A model generated the notes under the pieces. The model searched no databases. It saw nothing but the letters and a program-made list of their open reading frames with translations, and was not told the origin of the DNA. This document shows, in pieces, positions 27,350 to 35,598 of a DNA stretch of 46,812 bases. Source of the DNA: an uncultured Pantoea sp. (GTDB lineage Bacteria > Pseudomonadota > Gammaproteobacteria > Enterobacterales > Enterobacteriaceae); contig CAJYVD010000024.1 in the NCBI GenBank assembly GCA_913778495.1, forward strand, positions 1-46,812, read 5' to 3'. A program made the translations under genes and the position numbers. Within the stretch, counting starts at the first letter, position 1; each line of letters opens with the position of its first letter.

Positions 27350-27403
27350 AAGGCGCTTTCGACTTGTTTCAAGACGAGTCTGAAGGCGCCTTCCTTCGTT
27401 TTT
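27350..27403 (+). terminator. Terminator of the glycosyltransferase gene
   Basis: AAGGCGC (27350-27356) pairs with GCGCCTT (27386-27392), with an inner CTTG/CAAG helix, followed by a T-rich stretch ending in TTTTT. Confidence 0.55.
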
Positions 27404-27516
27404 GCCCCATGCGTCACAGATAAATTGTGACGCGACGTCACGTCCTGGCTCACGCTTTTTTAAAGTCGCTTCGCTTTTGGTCGATATTAACCTTCGTTAA
27501 TGTCAGGAGAAGCGCC

Positions 27517-27825
27517 ATGAACCTAGCCCATTTCTTCGCAGCAGGCATCCTGTCTGTTTTCCTTTTCTCCCATGCGGCGGCTAACGCTGCAACACAGAGC
27601 GGGCGCGTGATGTTTCGCGGTGAAATCCTCAATGCGCCTTGCCAGATGCACGTCAATGAGCAGAACCTGACCTCCACGTGCTTACGGGCTTCGCCCAGCA
27701 AACACGATATTTTGTCTATCACGCAGGCCGGTAGCCGGACGTACTCAAGCCGGGCCGGGAAGCTGTCTTTCACGTGGACCAACCGCAGCGAGCGCGCCGG
27801 GGTGCTGACGGTCGCCGTGCCGTAA
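27517..27825 (+). CDS. Orphan small fimbrial-like protein
   Basis: 102 aa. The signal peptide ends near AANA; the mature part starts SGRVMFRGEILNAPCQM, which is the first beta-strand and disulphide cysteine of chaperone-usher pilins. C42 and C55 are the likely pair (normal pilins have a wider spacing). It is shorter than FimA-type pilins (about 150-180 aa), so either a truncated relic or a minor exported protein. No chaperone or usher is nearby. AGGAG lies 7 bases before the ATG. Confidence 0.68.
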   Translation: MNLAHFFAAGILSVFLFSHAAANAATQSGRVMFRGEILNAPCQMHVNEQNLTSTCLRASPSKHDILSITQAGSRTYSSRAGKLSFTWTNRSERAGVLTVAVP

Positions 27826-27933
27826 GATGCGAAGCTGATAGCCATAAAGACGACATGACGCATTAGCCATGCTTGACTTTATCTGGCTCCTCGCTAGGCT
27901 GCTCGCTTTTGTATGCGCGCATAGAGGCCAAGG

Positions 27934-28908
27934 ATGGATGCGTTAAAAAAGTTTTTGGAACTGACGGAAAAAGCACTTGCGGTACTCACTAAAATTTCTT
28001 TTTTGATGGGCGGGGCGATCCTGCTTGTCTACTGTGGGCGTTACGGTGGATTCCCCGATGGCCTGTCGCTAAGCGATACGCTGCGGATATTTTTAGTGGT
28101 CACCGTGTTTTCAATGGGTACGCTGGTCGTTTACTTTTTTATGATGTGTCTCGGATTCTCAATTTTGCATCCGATTATTCTCTTGGCACGCATGACATGG
28201 ATTAAGCGGGGTTCTCATTCACTTCAGACTTGGATACGCAGAAAAAAAGCTTGGCCCCGTAATCGATCTAATTTCTCCCGTAATTATAAGCGTCAATCTT
28301 TAACTCCTTACCATCTTCGTTTTTCTAAGTTTACGCCTTGTTTTTACGCAATAGCTTTTCTGAGTGTGTTCCTTATACCGGAGATACTTCCAAACAATCA
28401 CATAAAATACCTTCAGTATTTCTGTGCATCGCTAATGCTCGGACTGGCTTATATCCTTGTGAACTGGATTCGTCAGATTGATGCTCAGATGTATATGGTG
28501 ATACCGGACGTAGAAAAACTCATGAAGAAAAGAGCGGAAAGCCGATTGATCAAAATTATTTTCCCTGCAGTCATCATTATCTATGTAACCGCAATTTATG
28601 GTCTTTTCAACGACACGGTCAATCTAACAATGGAGATACTGGGCATCCGCCACGAGCACGCAACCGTCTATGTGCAAACGCCGTGGAGCGACATTCTGCA
28701 AAAACACGGTGTTAAACGTTCGCCCGACGACAGTGTGCCTGGCCATGTGCGCTTCAACGATATGACGGTGGCGCTTTCGTCGTTTGGTAATTCGGTCACG
28801 CTCAGCGTGGGAAATGAACGCAGCAGCAGCGTCTTACGCATTCCCGCCAACGCAGTGGTGATGGATACCATGAAAGACCAGAACGCAGAGCGGCAAGCGG
28901 GGCAATAA
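27934..28908 (+). CDS. Membrane protein of unknown function
   Basis: 324 aa. Hydrophobic segments are near residues 16-34, 48-80, 134-150, 160-178 and 206-226, separated by a very basic loop (about residues 88-125, rich in Arg/Lys/Trp). After the last segment a soluble C-terminal domain of about 90 residues follows (VYVQTPWSDILQKHGVKRSP...), probably on one face of the membrane. I recognise no family. The middle is AT-richer than the flanks and uses rarer codons, which suggests recent acquisition. The start (ATG 27934) has AAGG directly before it, a weak site. Confidence 0.65.
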   Translation: MDALKKFLELTEKALAVLTKISFLMGGAILLVYCGRYGGFPDGLSLSDTLRIFLVVTVFSMGTLVVYFFMMCLGFSILHPIILLARMTWIKRGSHSLQTWIRRKKAWPRNRSNFSRNYKRQSLTPYHLRFSKFTPCFYAIAFLSVFLIPEILPNNHIKYLQYFCASLMLGLAYILVNWIRQIDAQMYMVIPDVEKLMKKRAESRLIKIIFPAVIIIYVTAIYGLFNDTVNLTMEILGIRHEHATVYVQTPWSDILQKHGVKRSPDDSVPGHVRFNDMTVALSSFGNSVTLSVGNERSSSVLRIPANAVVMDTMKDQNAERQAGQ

Positions 28909-29096
28909 ACGCAAATGCTGGCTTCATGAAAGCATGATGCCTAAAAGCGCATATAACCCAACAACAGCGGGACAGCGCATAGTGGAGTGCGTCAGCAGCG
29001 GCGAGTCGGATTAGGACGGTCGAGGTGTTAATCTGGCAGTAACGGTCGCTGCCGCCACCTGTTAAGGATAAGCAGAGAGGTAATTTATAATTATTT

Positions 29097-29858
29097 TTAC
29101 CAGAAAGGTGCGTATTTATCTGAACTGGTTAATTTGTCCCCACCTTTCTTGCCGTTACAAGTTTTACACACCGCCTGTAAATTTGTTGGATCATTGGTTC
29201 CCCCCATGTTCAGAGGGACAATGTGGTCTATCTCGATTTTAGAGGTCAAGGCATAGACACCAGTCAGATCCCGATGGCATATAGCACAATGTCCATCCTC
29301 CCTTTTTAACAATCCTTCTTTTAACCACACAGGCCAACTGCCTTGCCACCTCTTCATCACACCGTCTTTTTTAAGGTAAATTGGATAATCAATCTGCTTC
29401 ATTTTTTTTATTTCTTCAGATACGTTATGATTGAACTTACGCATCACATGTCGATCCCTGAATAAAATTGTGAATGTAGCACAAACAAGATGAACATTAA
29501 CTTCTAGCTTATAAACTTTTAACAAATAGTCGTGATAGTCATTCCCGTCGTTATTCTCGAGATATTCCTCATATTCCTCGAAATCAACATCGTAACTTTC
29601 AAACTCCTTGTAAACCTCTGGGTATATGTCAACGCCTGAATCTTTTAAAGCCTCATAAAATGTATCTATCATCCTGTAAGATATAAAATCATGAAGTAAT
29701 GTGCGTTTCCTTGGTTTTATTGATATATCTAAAACATCTTCATCCATATAAAATGCATGCTCAAAAGGCACATGGCAAACATCGCTGAAAATTTCACCTT
29801 TTATCTGTGCGGCTGCATCTAATGCGTATCTAAGTTGTGCTGATTTGAATGAGCTCAT
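29097..29858 (-). CDS. HNH endonuclease domain protein
   Basis: 253 aa. The last 65 residues form an HNH nuclease: C191-X2-C194, the DH pair at D211-H212 in KIEIDHIVPLNMGG, N226 in PTNLQAVCKTCN, and C231-X2-C234. The first ~165 residues are acidic and unrecognised (KEFESYDVDFEEYEEYLENN). Composition is AT-rich, unlike the chromosome around it. No methylase or restriction subunit is adjacent, so this may be a mobile-element or phage-defence nuclease standing alone. It lies between the membrane protein and the IS remnant. Confidence 0.8.
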   Translation of the reverse strand: MSSFKSAQLRYALDAAAQIKGEIFSDVCHVPFEHAFYMDEDVLDISIKPRKRTLLHDFISYRMIDTFYEALKDSGVDIYPEVYKEFESYDVDFEEYEEYLENNDGNDYHDYLLKVYKLEVNVHLVCATFTILFRDRHVMRKFNHNVSEEIKKMKQIDYPIYLKKDGVMKRWQGSWPVWLKEGLLKREDGHCAICHRDLTGVYALTSKIEIDHIVPLNMGGTNDPTNLQAVCKTCNGKKGGDKLTSSDKYAPFW

Positions 29859-30139
29859 TGAAATCTTCTCTTTCTTTTTAGTTAAAATCCGGATTTTATC
29901 CCAGCTTTGTTAATTTAGTGCAAAGTCAAATTGCTTGTTTAAAAGCTGAAAATTTATTAGCCATGTCCCAAAAATTTAATCCTTCGGATCCAGGTGAAAA
30001 GGCAGAGGCTGGGGTGAGTCCGGAGATCGGAAACTTTTGTACGCTTAGCGCATCATTTAACCACTTTAGCATGTAATGGATTGATTTAGTATTTGCGACT
30101 ACCGCTTTCAATTATCGCCTTAACAATTTGGCATTTAGG
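29859..30139. other. AT-rich junction between HNH gene and IS remnant
   Basis: 281 bp. A leftward open frame of 61 codons (29926-30111, TTG start) has no clear ribosome-binding site or family; I do not call it. The IS similarity stops near 30165, so this part is older host or island DNA. Confidence 0.4.
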
Positions 30140-31018
30140 TTATCTGATAAGACGAAACCCACGGCAAACGGCGTATAGTCGGCTGTAATCAACCATAAAC
30201 TCAGCAACAAAGGCGTTAGCCTCGTCAGGCGTACTGATGTCACGCAGCGTGAGGCGATCCTGCAACGTGAGATGTGCACGCTCGACGCGGCCCTTGGCAG
30301 AGCTGGTGTTGGCGCAGATGCCGGTGATGTTCAGCTCGTTCATCGCGCGACAGAACTGAGTATGACCGTCGCCGCCAGCCGCATTTTTATTGTTGATGCG
30401 AAACACGCTGGCCTTATCGCTGTAAAACGCCAGCGGCTTGCCGTGCTGCTCCAGGTAGCCGCGGGTGGCGTCAAAATAGGTGAACGTGGACTCAGATTTT
30501 ACGAAGTGGAGCTGCATCAGGCGGCTGGTTGCGTCGTCAACGTAGACCAGCAGCGTGCAGGCGGGGCCGCGTTCCTCGAACCAGCGGTGATCGCAGCCGT
30601 CGATCTGTATCAGCTCGCCGACACAGGCGCGCCGGTAGCGGGGTTGCTGAATCTTTGGGGCGCGATGCCTGCGCGGGATCCAGAGTCCTGACTGCATCAT
30701 TAGCTTGCGTACGGTCTCTTTAGACAGCGTCACGCCGTGCAGCTCGACCAGCTTCTCGCAGGTCAGCGTCGGGCCAAAATCAGCGTAGCGCTCGCGGATG
30801 ATCTGAACCGCACGTTCAGCAAGGCCAGCAGGCAGCTAATAGTTGCTGGGCTTGCCGCGCCGCCGATCAACCATGCCCAGCGGACCGTCTGAACGATAGC
30901 GCTGAAGCAGGCGACGACAATGCCTGTCGGAAATACCGAGACGCTCAGCAGCGAGATGGGTTGTCAGCCGCCGGTCGACGACGTCCTGAATAACTTTAAA
31001 CCGGTTAACTTCATTCAT
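30140..31018 (-). pseudogene. ISNCY-type transposase, broken
   Basis: The leftward frame starts MNEVNRFKVIQDVVDRRLTT at 31018 with a helix-turn-helix (LAAERLGISDRHCRRLLQRY). It is interrupted by an in-frame TAG at 30836-30838, then continues in the same frame through LPAGLAERAVQ into the integrase core: IQIDGCDHRWFEERG, LLVYVDDATSRL and SSAKGRVERAHLTLQDRL. The C-terminus is lost: after about 30185 the translation changes to unrelated residues and stops at 30140. So one nonsense mutation and a 3' truncation have inactivated it. Confidence 0.82.
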
Positions 31019-31146
31019 CGTAAAGCACTCCGAACCGTAAGCCGTCATCAGTTGCGTCCTCAGCCGGGAAACCCTGGAAAAAGGACGATAATGCGGACAT
31101 CTCAATATAGCCAGAGGCGGACATCTGAATTTAGCTGCTACAAGCA
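30165..31146 (-). mobile_element. Remnant of an ISNCY-family insertion sequence
   Basis: The upstream end, from about 31019 to 31146, carries the untranslated leader with two spaced AGATGTCCGC-like repeats (31097-31106 and 31123-31132, on the minus strand) seen at ends of such elements. The other end is missing with the 3' part of the transposase. It marks the right border of the AT-rich island. Confidence 0.65.
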
Positions 31147-31505
31147 TTGTGCGCATAATGTATATTATGTTAAATGATGTATTGCATGGTGTTCCGTTAA
31201 TGCACCAGCGACTCGCCTCTTCTCCTCCCTGTTGCCCGACCTACGGTTTTGCATCGTGTTTTCTGTCTCATTCACACAGTCAGCAACGGATTCACGTTGC
31301 CGACGCGCAGAGCGTCAATATGACCCTTGCTTTTAAAAAATGGGCGTCCCGCTTTGCCCGCGTTATTACCGCATCTTCAGCGACAGTGCCTTTCGCTACT
31401 CTCGATGCTGATGGCTTCACCGCGTTGCCGGTAATGGCCTGCGTTACGCGACCATCGCTCATCGACTACAGTTAACGCATTGTCAGTGTTGATAGCGAAA
31501 CCGTA
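31147..31505. other. Intergenic region between IS remnant and DUF1345 gene
   Basis: About 360 bp. A rightward open frame at 31149-31475 has low-quality composition and no recognisable domain, so I do not call it. A promoter for the DUF1345 gene must lie here, but I cannot place it. Confidence 0.45.
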
Positions 31506-32165
31506 ATGCGTGATGCTCTTTCCCTTCATTTGCGCGCCCGCCTGCGGCTGTTGAGCGCGGCGTGCGCGGGCGTGCTTTGTTACCTGCTATTGCCTGCCTC
31601 AATTGGCCAGCTTCAGCGATTGTTGATTGGCTGGAACGTGCTGGCGTGGCTCTACTTAGCGCTGATTTGGTTTCGCATGCTGCGCACCGCCAGCGGTGAC
31701 ATTGTCACTATTGCCCGGCAGCAGGATCAGAGCGCGACGCTGGTGTTAAGCATGGTGATTGTCGCCTGCTTAATCAGCATCGTGGCTATCTTAAGCGAAC
31801 TCTCCACGCTCAAGCAGCTTTCGGGTACGCCGCGCGCGCTGCATGTATTGCTTACCGCCAGTACGCTGGCGGTCTCATGGGCGCTACTGCCCAGCACCTT
31901 TGCGCTGCACTATGCCCATCAGCACTACCTGCAGCGCGGGCCAAACGTCACCCCGCTTCTCTTTCCAGAGAAATGTCCCAACCCCGGCTATTGGGATTTT
32001 CTCTACTTCTCCTTCACCCTCGCCGTCGCATCGCAAACCGCCGACGTGGCGACCGGCACCACGGAAATGCGCCGGTTGGTGCTGTTGCAATCGGTGATTT
32101 CATTTTTGTTTAATCTGGCGATCCTCGGCCTGTCGGTCAACGTGGCGGCGGGCCTGCTGAACTGA
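31506..32165 (+). CDS. DUF1345 inner-membrane protein
   Basis: 219 aa with five to six hydrophobic segments. The family signature is clear in the C-terminal half: HYAHQHY, then PGYWDFLYFSFTLAVASQTA and the MRRLVLLQSVISFLFNLAIL segment. Function unknown. It is followed 65 bp later by the VF530 gene, with a hairpin between. Confidence 0.88.
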   Translation: MRDALSLHLRARLRLLSAACAGVLCYLLLPASIGQLQRLLIGWNVLAWLYLALIWFRMLRTASGDIVTIARQQDQSATLVLSMVIVACLISIVAILSELSTLKQLSGTPRALHVLLTASTLAVSWALLPSTFALHYAHQHYLQRGPNVTPLLFPEKCPNPGYWDFLYFSFTLAVASQTADVATGTTEMRRLVLLQSVISFLFNLAILGLSVNVAAGLLN

Positions 32166-32178
32166 AATTTGCCGCGGC

Positions 32179-32200
32179 GGCAGCGTTCTTGTACGCTGCC
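32179..32200 (+). terminator. Hairpin after the DUF1345 gene
   Basis: GGCAGCGT / ACGCTGCC, 8-bp stem with a 6-nt loop, extendable by G-C pairs, followed by CGCCTTCTT; likely terminator. Confidence 0.55.
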
Positions 32201-32230
32201 CGCCTTCTTGATAAGTGAGACGCAATCCAC

Positions 32231-32488
32231 ATGCATGCAAACGATCCCCTGCACGGCGTGACGCTGGAAATGATGATCAACGCGCTGGTGACGCATTACG
32301 GCTGGGCTGAGATGGCCCGACGCGTAAACATCAACTGTTTTAAAAGCGATCCCAGCGTCAAATCCAGCTTGAAATTTTTACGCCGGACCCCTTGGGCGCG
32401 TTCAGAAGTGGAAGCGCTCTATCTGGAATCCCTGCGCGACGCGCCGTCGTCTGACGCGTTTAATCCCTGGACGCAGGGGCGCGATTAG
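32231..32488 (+). CDS. VF530-family putative DNA-binding protein
   Basis: 85 aa, cytoplasmic. It matches the VF530 (DUF2132) family over its whole length: [20 protein letters not shown], then [27 protein letters not shown] and VEALYL. The family has a small helical fold and is believed to bind DNA; its biological role is unknown. Confidence 0.9.
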   Translation: MHANDPLHGVTLEMMINALVTHYGWAEMARRVNINCFKSDPSVKSSLKFLRRTPWARSEVEALYLESLRDAPSSDAFNPWTQGRD

Positions 32489-32509
32489 CCCTACCACAAT
32501 CTCAAGCGA

Positions 32510-33061
32510 TTATTTATCGTTGGTAAACCGTCCCACAATCGTGGCACCTGCCAGCGCGTGCCCTTTCAAACGCGCGATGAGATCGTCGTGCGTCAGGCCT
32601 GCCGGTAGCTGGTTCACCGGCAGATCGGTGGCAATCAGCACAAAATTATAGTGGTGCATCCCGCTGCCCATCGGCGGACAAGGGCCGTAGTAATGCGCGG
32701 TGCCCGGGCTGTTTTTACCGCCGGTGTAGCCAGCGCCCTGCGTGAGCTCGCCCTGCGCAAAATGGTTGCGCGTCGCGGCGATGTTATACGCCACCATGTG
32801 GGTAACGCCGAGCCCCTTTGCGCCGACCGGATCGGTCATCAGCAGCGCGAAACTCTGGGTGCCTGCGGGCACGTTGGACCAGCTCAGTGCGGGCGAGACG
32901 TTCTCACCGCTACAGGCTGGATTGCCCGCTTTATTGCCGGCAAAGCGCGCGTCGAGCAGGCCGCCGTCGCGAAAATCCGGCGAATGCAGGGTAAAAGTCG
33001 GCGCGGCCAGCACGCTCCCCGGCAGCAGAGCCAGCAGCAGCGCGCGTTTAAGGTTCATCAT
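32510..33061 (-). CDS. Periplasmic PEBP/YbhB-YbcL family protein
   Basis: 183 aa. Signal peptide to about residue 19 (PGSVLA-AP), then the phosphatidylethanolamine-binding-protein fold: FTLHSPDFRDGG, the ligand-site segment DPVGAKGLGVTHMVAYNI, and YYGPCPPMGSGMHHYNFVL. Two cysteines (one in NPACSGEN, one in GPCPP) fit the YbcL pair. Bacterial members bind unknown small ligands. AGGA lies about 9 bases before the ATG at 33061. Confidence 0.88.
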   Translation of the reverse strand: MMNLKRALLLALLPGSVLAAPTFTLHSPDFRDGGLLDARFAGNKAGNPACSGENVSPALSWSNVPAGTQSFALLMTDPVGAKGLGVTHMVAYNIAATRNHFAQGELTQGAGYTGGKNSPGTAHYYGPCPPMGSGMHHYNFVLIATDLPVNQLPAGLTHDDLIARLKGHALAGATIVGRFTNDK

Positions 33062-33131
33062 CGTGGTTTTTCCTCGCTCACAGCGTGTCGTTAGAGCGTT
33101 CAGTATAGAGCCAGATTTGCCTGCGCAGCGG

Positions 33132-35237
33132 CTAGTGTGAGTAAGGCTGCCAGGCGCGCTGACGATAATCCTGATACTGCAGCTGCTCGCGCTGACGCGC
33201 CGTCGGCTGCGGCCATCCCTGTTCCGGAAAGAGATACAAGCGCATGTTATAGAGATAAAGCAGCGCCGGCAGCAGGCGCTCATCGCGGCGTGCCAGATGT
33301 TCCAGCAGCAGCAACAAAGCATCGATTTCCTCTAACAGATCGGCGTGCGGCGGTGCGTCCAGCAGTTTCAGGCGGCGTTTTAGAAACAGCGCCAGTTCGT
33401 GATACATCTGTCCGCTGTCCACCTGGTACTGCGCTAATAGCGCATGATGCCGCGCGTAAAAATCAAAACTGTTCACACCAAGCCACACTTCCGTCAGCAG
33501 CAGGCTGGCTGAACGCATATCCGATTGCGGATCGAGATGCAGGCGCGGCAAAACGACATTGACCTTGTCCAGCATCAGGCCAATAAAGCGCTGGCGTCCC
33601 AGCAGCGAAGCACGATGTCGCTCGGTCTCTTTGACAAAGCGCAGCAGCACGCGAATCCCCTGCCTCACCGCGCGCCGCGCCGTCCACGAGGGACGTTTGT
33701 TACGCAGCAATACGGTAACCGTGACGGCGATCATCACGCCTGCCAGCGAGGCAAACGCATTGTTGACCAGAAGCACCAGGTCAGGCCTAAAGTGATGCCC
33801 CAAGCCAATTAACCCCGGAATTTGGATCGCGACGCTAATGCCGATCATGTTGGTGCCCGGACGCGCAATCATGAGCGCAAGCACCAACAGACCGGGCAGA
33901 AGACAAATTATGAGCGCCTCAAACGAGGTCGCCTGCGGCAGCAGCAGTGCCACGTAAATCACGCTGATCGCAATGGCGACCAGCACGCCGCGCACAAACA
34001 GTTTCATTGAGGTCAACGGCGTGTCCAGGCTGGCAAACAGCGAGCTGAGGATCGCCGCCATCACCGTCGCCGCCGCACCGTCGCGCCAACCGGTGAGCAT
34101 CCATAACAGGCAGCTGCCAAACACGGCGGCAAAAGCCGTCAGCGCCGAGAGCCGAATCAGCCCTTTGTCATAAAAGCGGTGCGTGCGGTTGCCGCGCGCG
34201 GGCGTGGTATCGCCAGAGAGATCGCTGACCAGCGCGCCTACGCTCTGATACGCATTGGCGATGCGCACAAAATCCGCCATCCGCTCAAGCAAGCCCGTAA
34301 AGAGCATGCAGCGTTCGCTGTCGAGTTCATCGCTGCGCCACGCGGCGCGAAGCGTTTGCTGGCAGCGGCTCAGTTCGAGCTGAATGCCGCTGACGTCACC
34401 CGGCGCCTCGCCCTCGTTCAGCCAGTGAAGAAACAGACGGAAGGTCACGGCCACGCTGTCGGGAAACGCGATCTGACGCTGCGCCAGGCGCTGTAATCGC
34501 ATTTCAATCGCTGTCAGCGTCGGGATGAGATAGGACAAGTGCTGATACTGCACGCTCACCAGACGGATCAGGCGACGTGCCGCATCGCCCTCATACACGC
34601 AGTGGGTAATCAAGGTTTCAACCTGCTGCGGATTGGTGGCCATGTGCGTCAAAATCGCGTCACGCTGCGGTAACGGCGCGCTGGCGAGCAGATCGTTCAG
34701 CATCTGACGCGCGTTCAGATACCACTGGCTGATGCTCTGTTCCAGCAAGCGACGCATCGAAACCGGAAACAGCAGCGCATGCACCACGCTGCTGCATAGC
34801 GTGCCCACGGCGATTTCCTCAATGCGTGAAAGCACGGTGCTGGTGATGTTTAAGGGCGTGGTCACGTCAGGAAACCCCATGATCGCCGCGCTATAGCCCG
34901 CGAGCATAAACACATAGCTTTTTGGCGTGCGGTCATGCAGCGACAGATACAGGCACACGCTGACCCAGCCGGAAATCACCAGGCTAAACAGCAGAGGATG
35001 CGCCACCGTCAGCGGGAAGATCACGAAAATAAAGACGCCGCCCAGCAGCGTACCCATCAGGCGAAAAAGCGATTTTGAAATGGTAGATGCCGAATAAGGC
35101 TGCGAGGCGATGAACACCGTGGTGATCGCCCACGCCGGTTTATCCAGATTAAGTTCTAAAGCAAGGTAGAGTGCCAGAAAGGCGGCCAAACAGGTTTTTA
35201 CAGCAAAAACAACGGCGTTTTTTGAAAACCACGGCAT
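33132..35237 (-). CDS. FUSC-family (AaeB-like) efflux protein
   Basis: 701 aa with the duplicated FUSC plan: an N-terminal membrane block (about 8-160, with LDKPAWAITTVFIASQPYSA), a long cytoplasmic helical part, a second membrane block (about 355-515, including the typical GWRDGAAATVMAAILSSLFA) and a helical C-terminal domain. Homologues such as AaeB export aromatic carboxylic acids with an AaeA-like adaptor; no aaeA or aaeX is next to it here. The upstream 361-bp gap carries a near-consensus CRP site. Confidence 0.88.
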   Translation of the reverse strand: MPWFSKNAVVFAVKTCLAAFLALYLALELNLDKPAWAITTVFIASQPYSASTISKSLFRLMGTLLGGVFIFVIFPLTVAHPLLFSLVISGWVSVCLYLSLHDRTPKSYVFMLAGYSAAIMGFPDVTTPLNITSTVLSRIEEIAVGTLCSSVVHALLFPVSMRRLLEQSISQWYLNARQMLNDLLASAPLPQRDAILTHMATNPQQVETLITHCVYEGDAARRLIRLVSVQYQHLSYLIPTLTAIEMRLQRLAQRQIAFPDSVAVTFRLFLHWLNEGEAPGDVSGIQLELSRCQQTLRAAWRSDELDSERCMLFTGLLERMADFVRIANAYQSVGALVSDLSGDTTPARGNRTHRFYDKGLIRLSALTAFAAVFGSCLLWMLTGWRDGAAATVMAAILSSLFASLDTPLTSMKLFVRGVLVAIAISVIYVALLLPQATSFEALIICLLPGLLVLALMIARPGTNMIGISVAIQIPGLIGLGHHFRPDLVLLVNNAFASLAGVMIAVTVTVLLRNKRPSWTARRAVRQGIRVLLRFVKETERHRASLLGRQRFIGLMLDKVNVVLPRLHLDPQSDMRSASLLLTEVWLGVNSFDFYARHHALLAQYQVDSGQMYHELALFLKRRLKLLDAPPHADLLEEIDALLLLLEHLARRDERLLPALLYLYNMRLYLFPEQGWPQPTARQREQLQYQDYRQRAWQPYSH

Positions 35238-35598
35238 GAGGCGGACACGATCGCAGAGCGTTAAGTGCCGCGTATCCTGCCAGAATACGCCACGGCCTCA
35301 CGCTGACAACTGCGTCAAATTGTTTCAGCATCAAAATTAATGATTTAGCGGGACAATTACGACGGTGAGAACGGTTAAGATTCGCTAATGAAATCTGACG
35401 TACGGCGTTGGGAGAACAGCGTTTAACAGGGTTCTCAGGCCGCGCGCGCCGGCAGGGTCATCAGCTATGTAAATGTGTTGTAGATCACATTTTCTCCGCC
35501 GCATCACGGTTTTACTCCGGCTCCATAAAAAGATTTCGTGCAGCCATCCTCATGACTACGCGCCCTATCCGCTTGTAGACTATCGCTCCGCGTAGTGC
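35238..35598. other. Intergenic region upstream of the FUSC gene
   Basis: 361 bp between the FUSC start and the hipA stop, both leftward. It contains the strong CRP site at 35471-35492 and a GAGAAC/GTTCTC hairpin near 35412-35435. There is no protein gene; the length and the CRP site leave room for a small RNA. Confidence 0.55.
35471..35492. promoter_or_regulatory. Near-consensus CRP site
   Basis: The core TGTGTTGTAGATCACA with flanks AAA and TTT matches 20 of 22 positions of the CRP consensus. Its centre is 244 bp from the FUSC start, further than usual for direct control. Confidence 0.75.

Noticed and set aside
27427-27445. TGTGA/TCACG pair resembling a CRP site before the fimbrial-like gene
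   Set aside because: Half-sites are 7 bp apart instead of 6.
27934-29858. Membrane protein plus HNH nuclease as a two-gene defence system
   Set aside because: The genes are convergent with separate signals and neither matches a known defence family; kept only as an island observation.
29926-30111. 61-codon leftward frame between HNH gene and IS remnant
   Set aside because: TTG start, no similarity I can name; could be a gene fragment but not supportable.
31149-31475. 108-codon frame after the IS remnant
   Set aside because: Composition and residues are not protein-like, with no start signal; part lies in the IS end.
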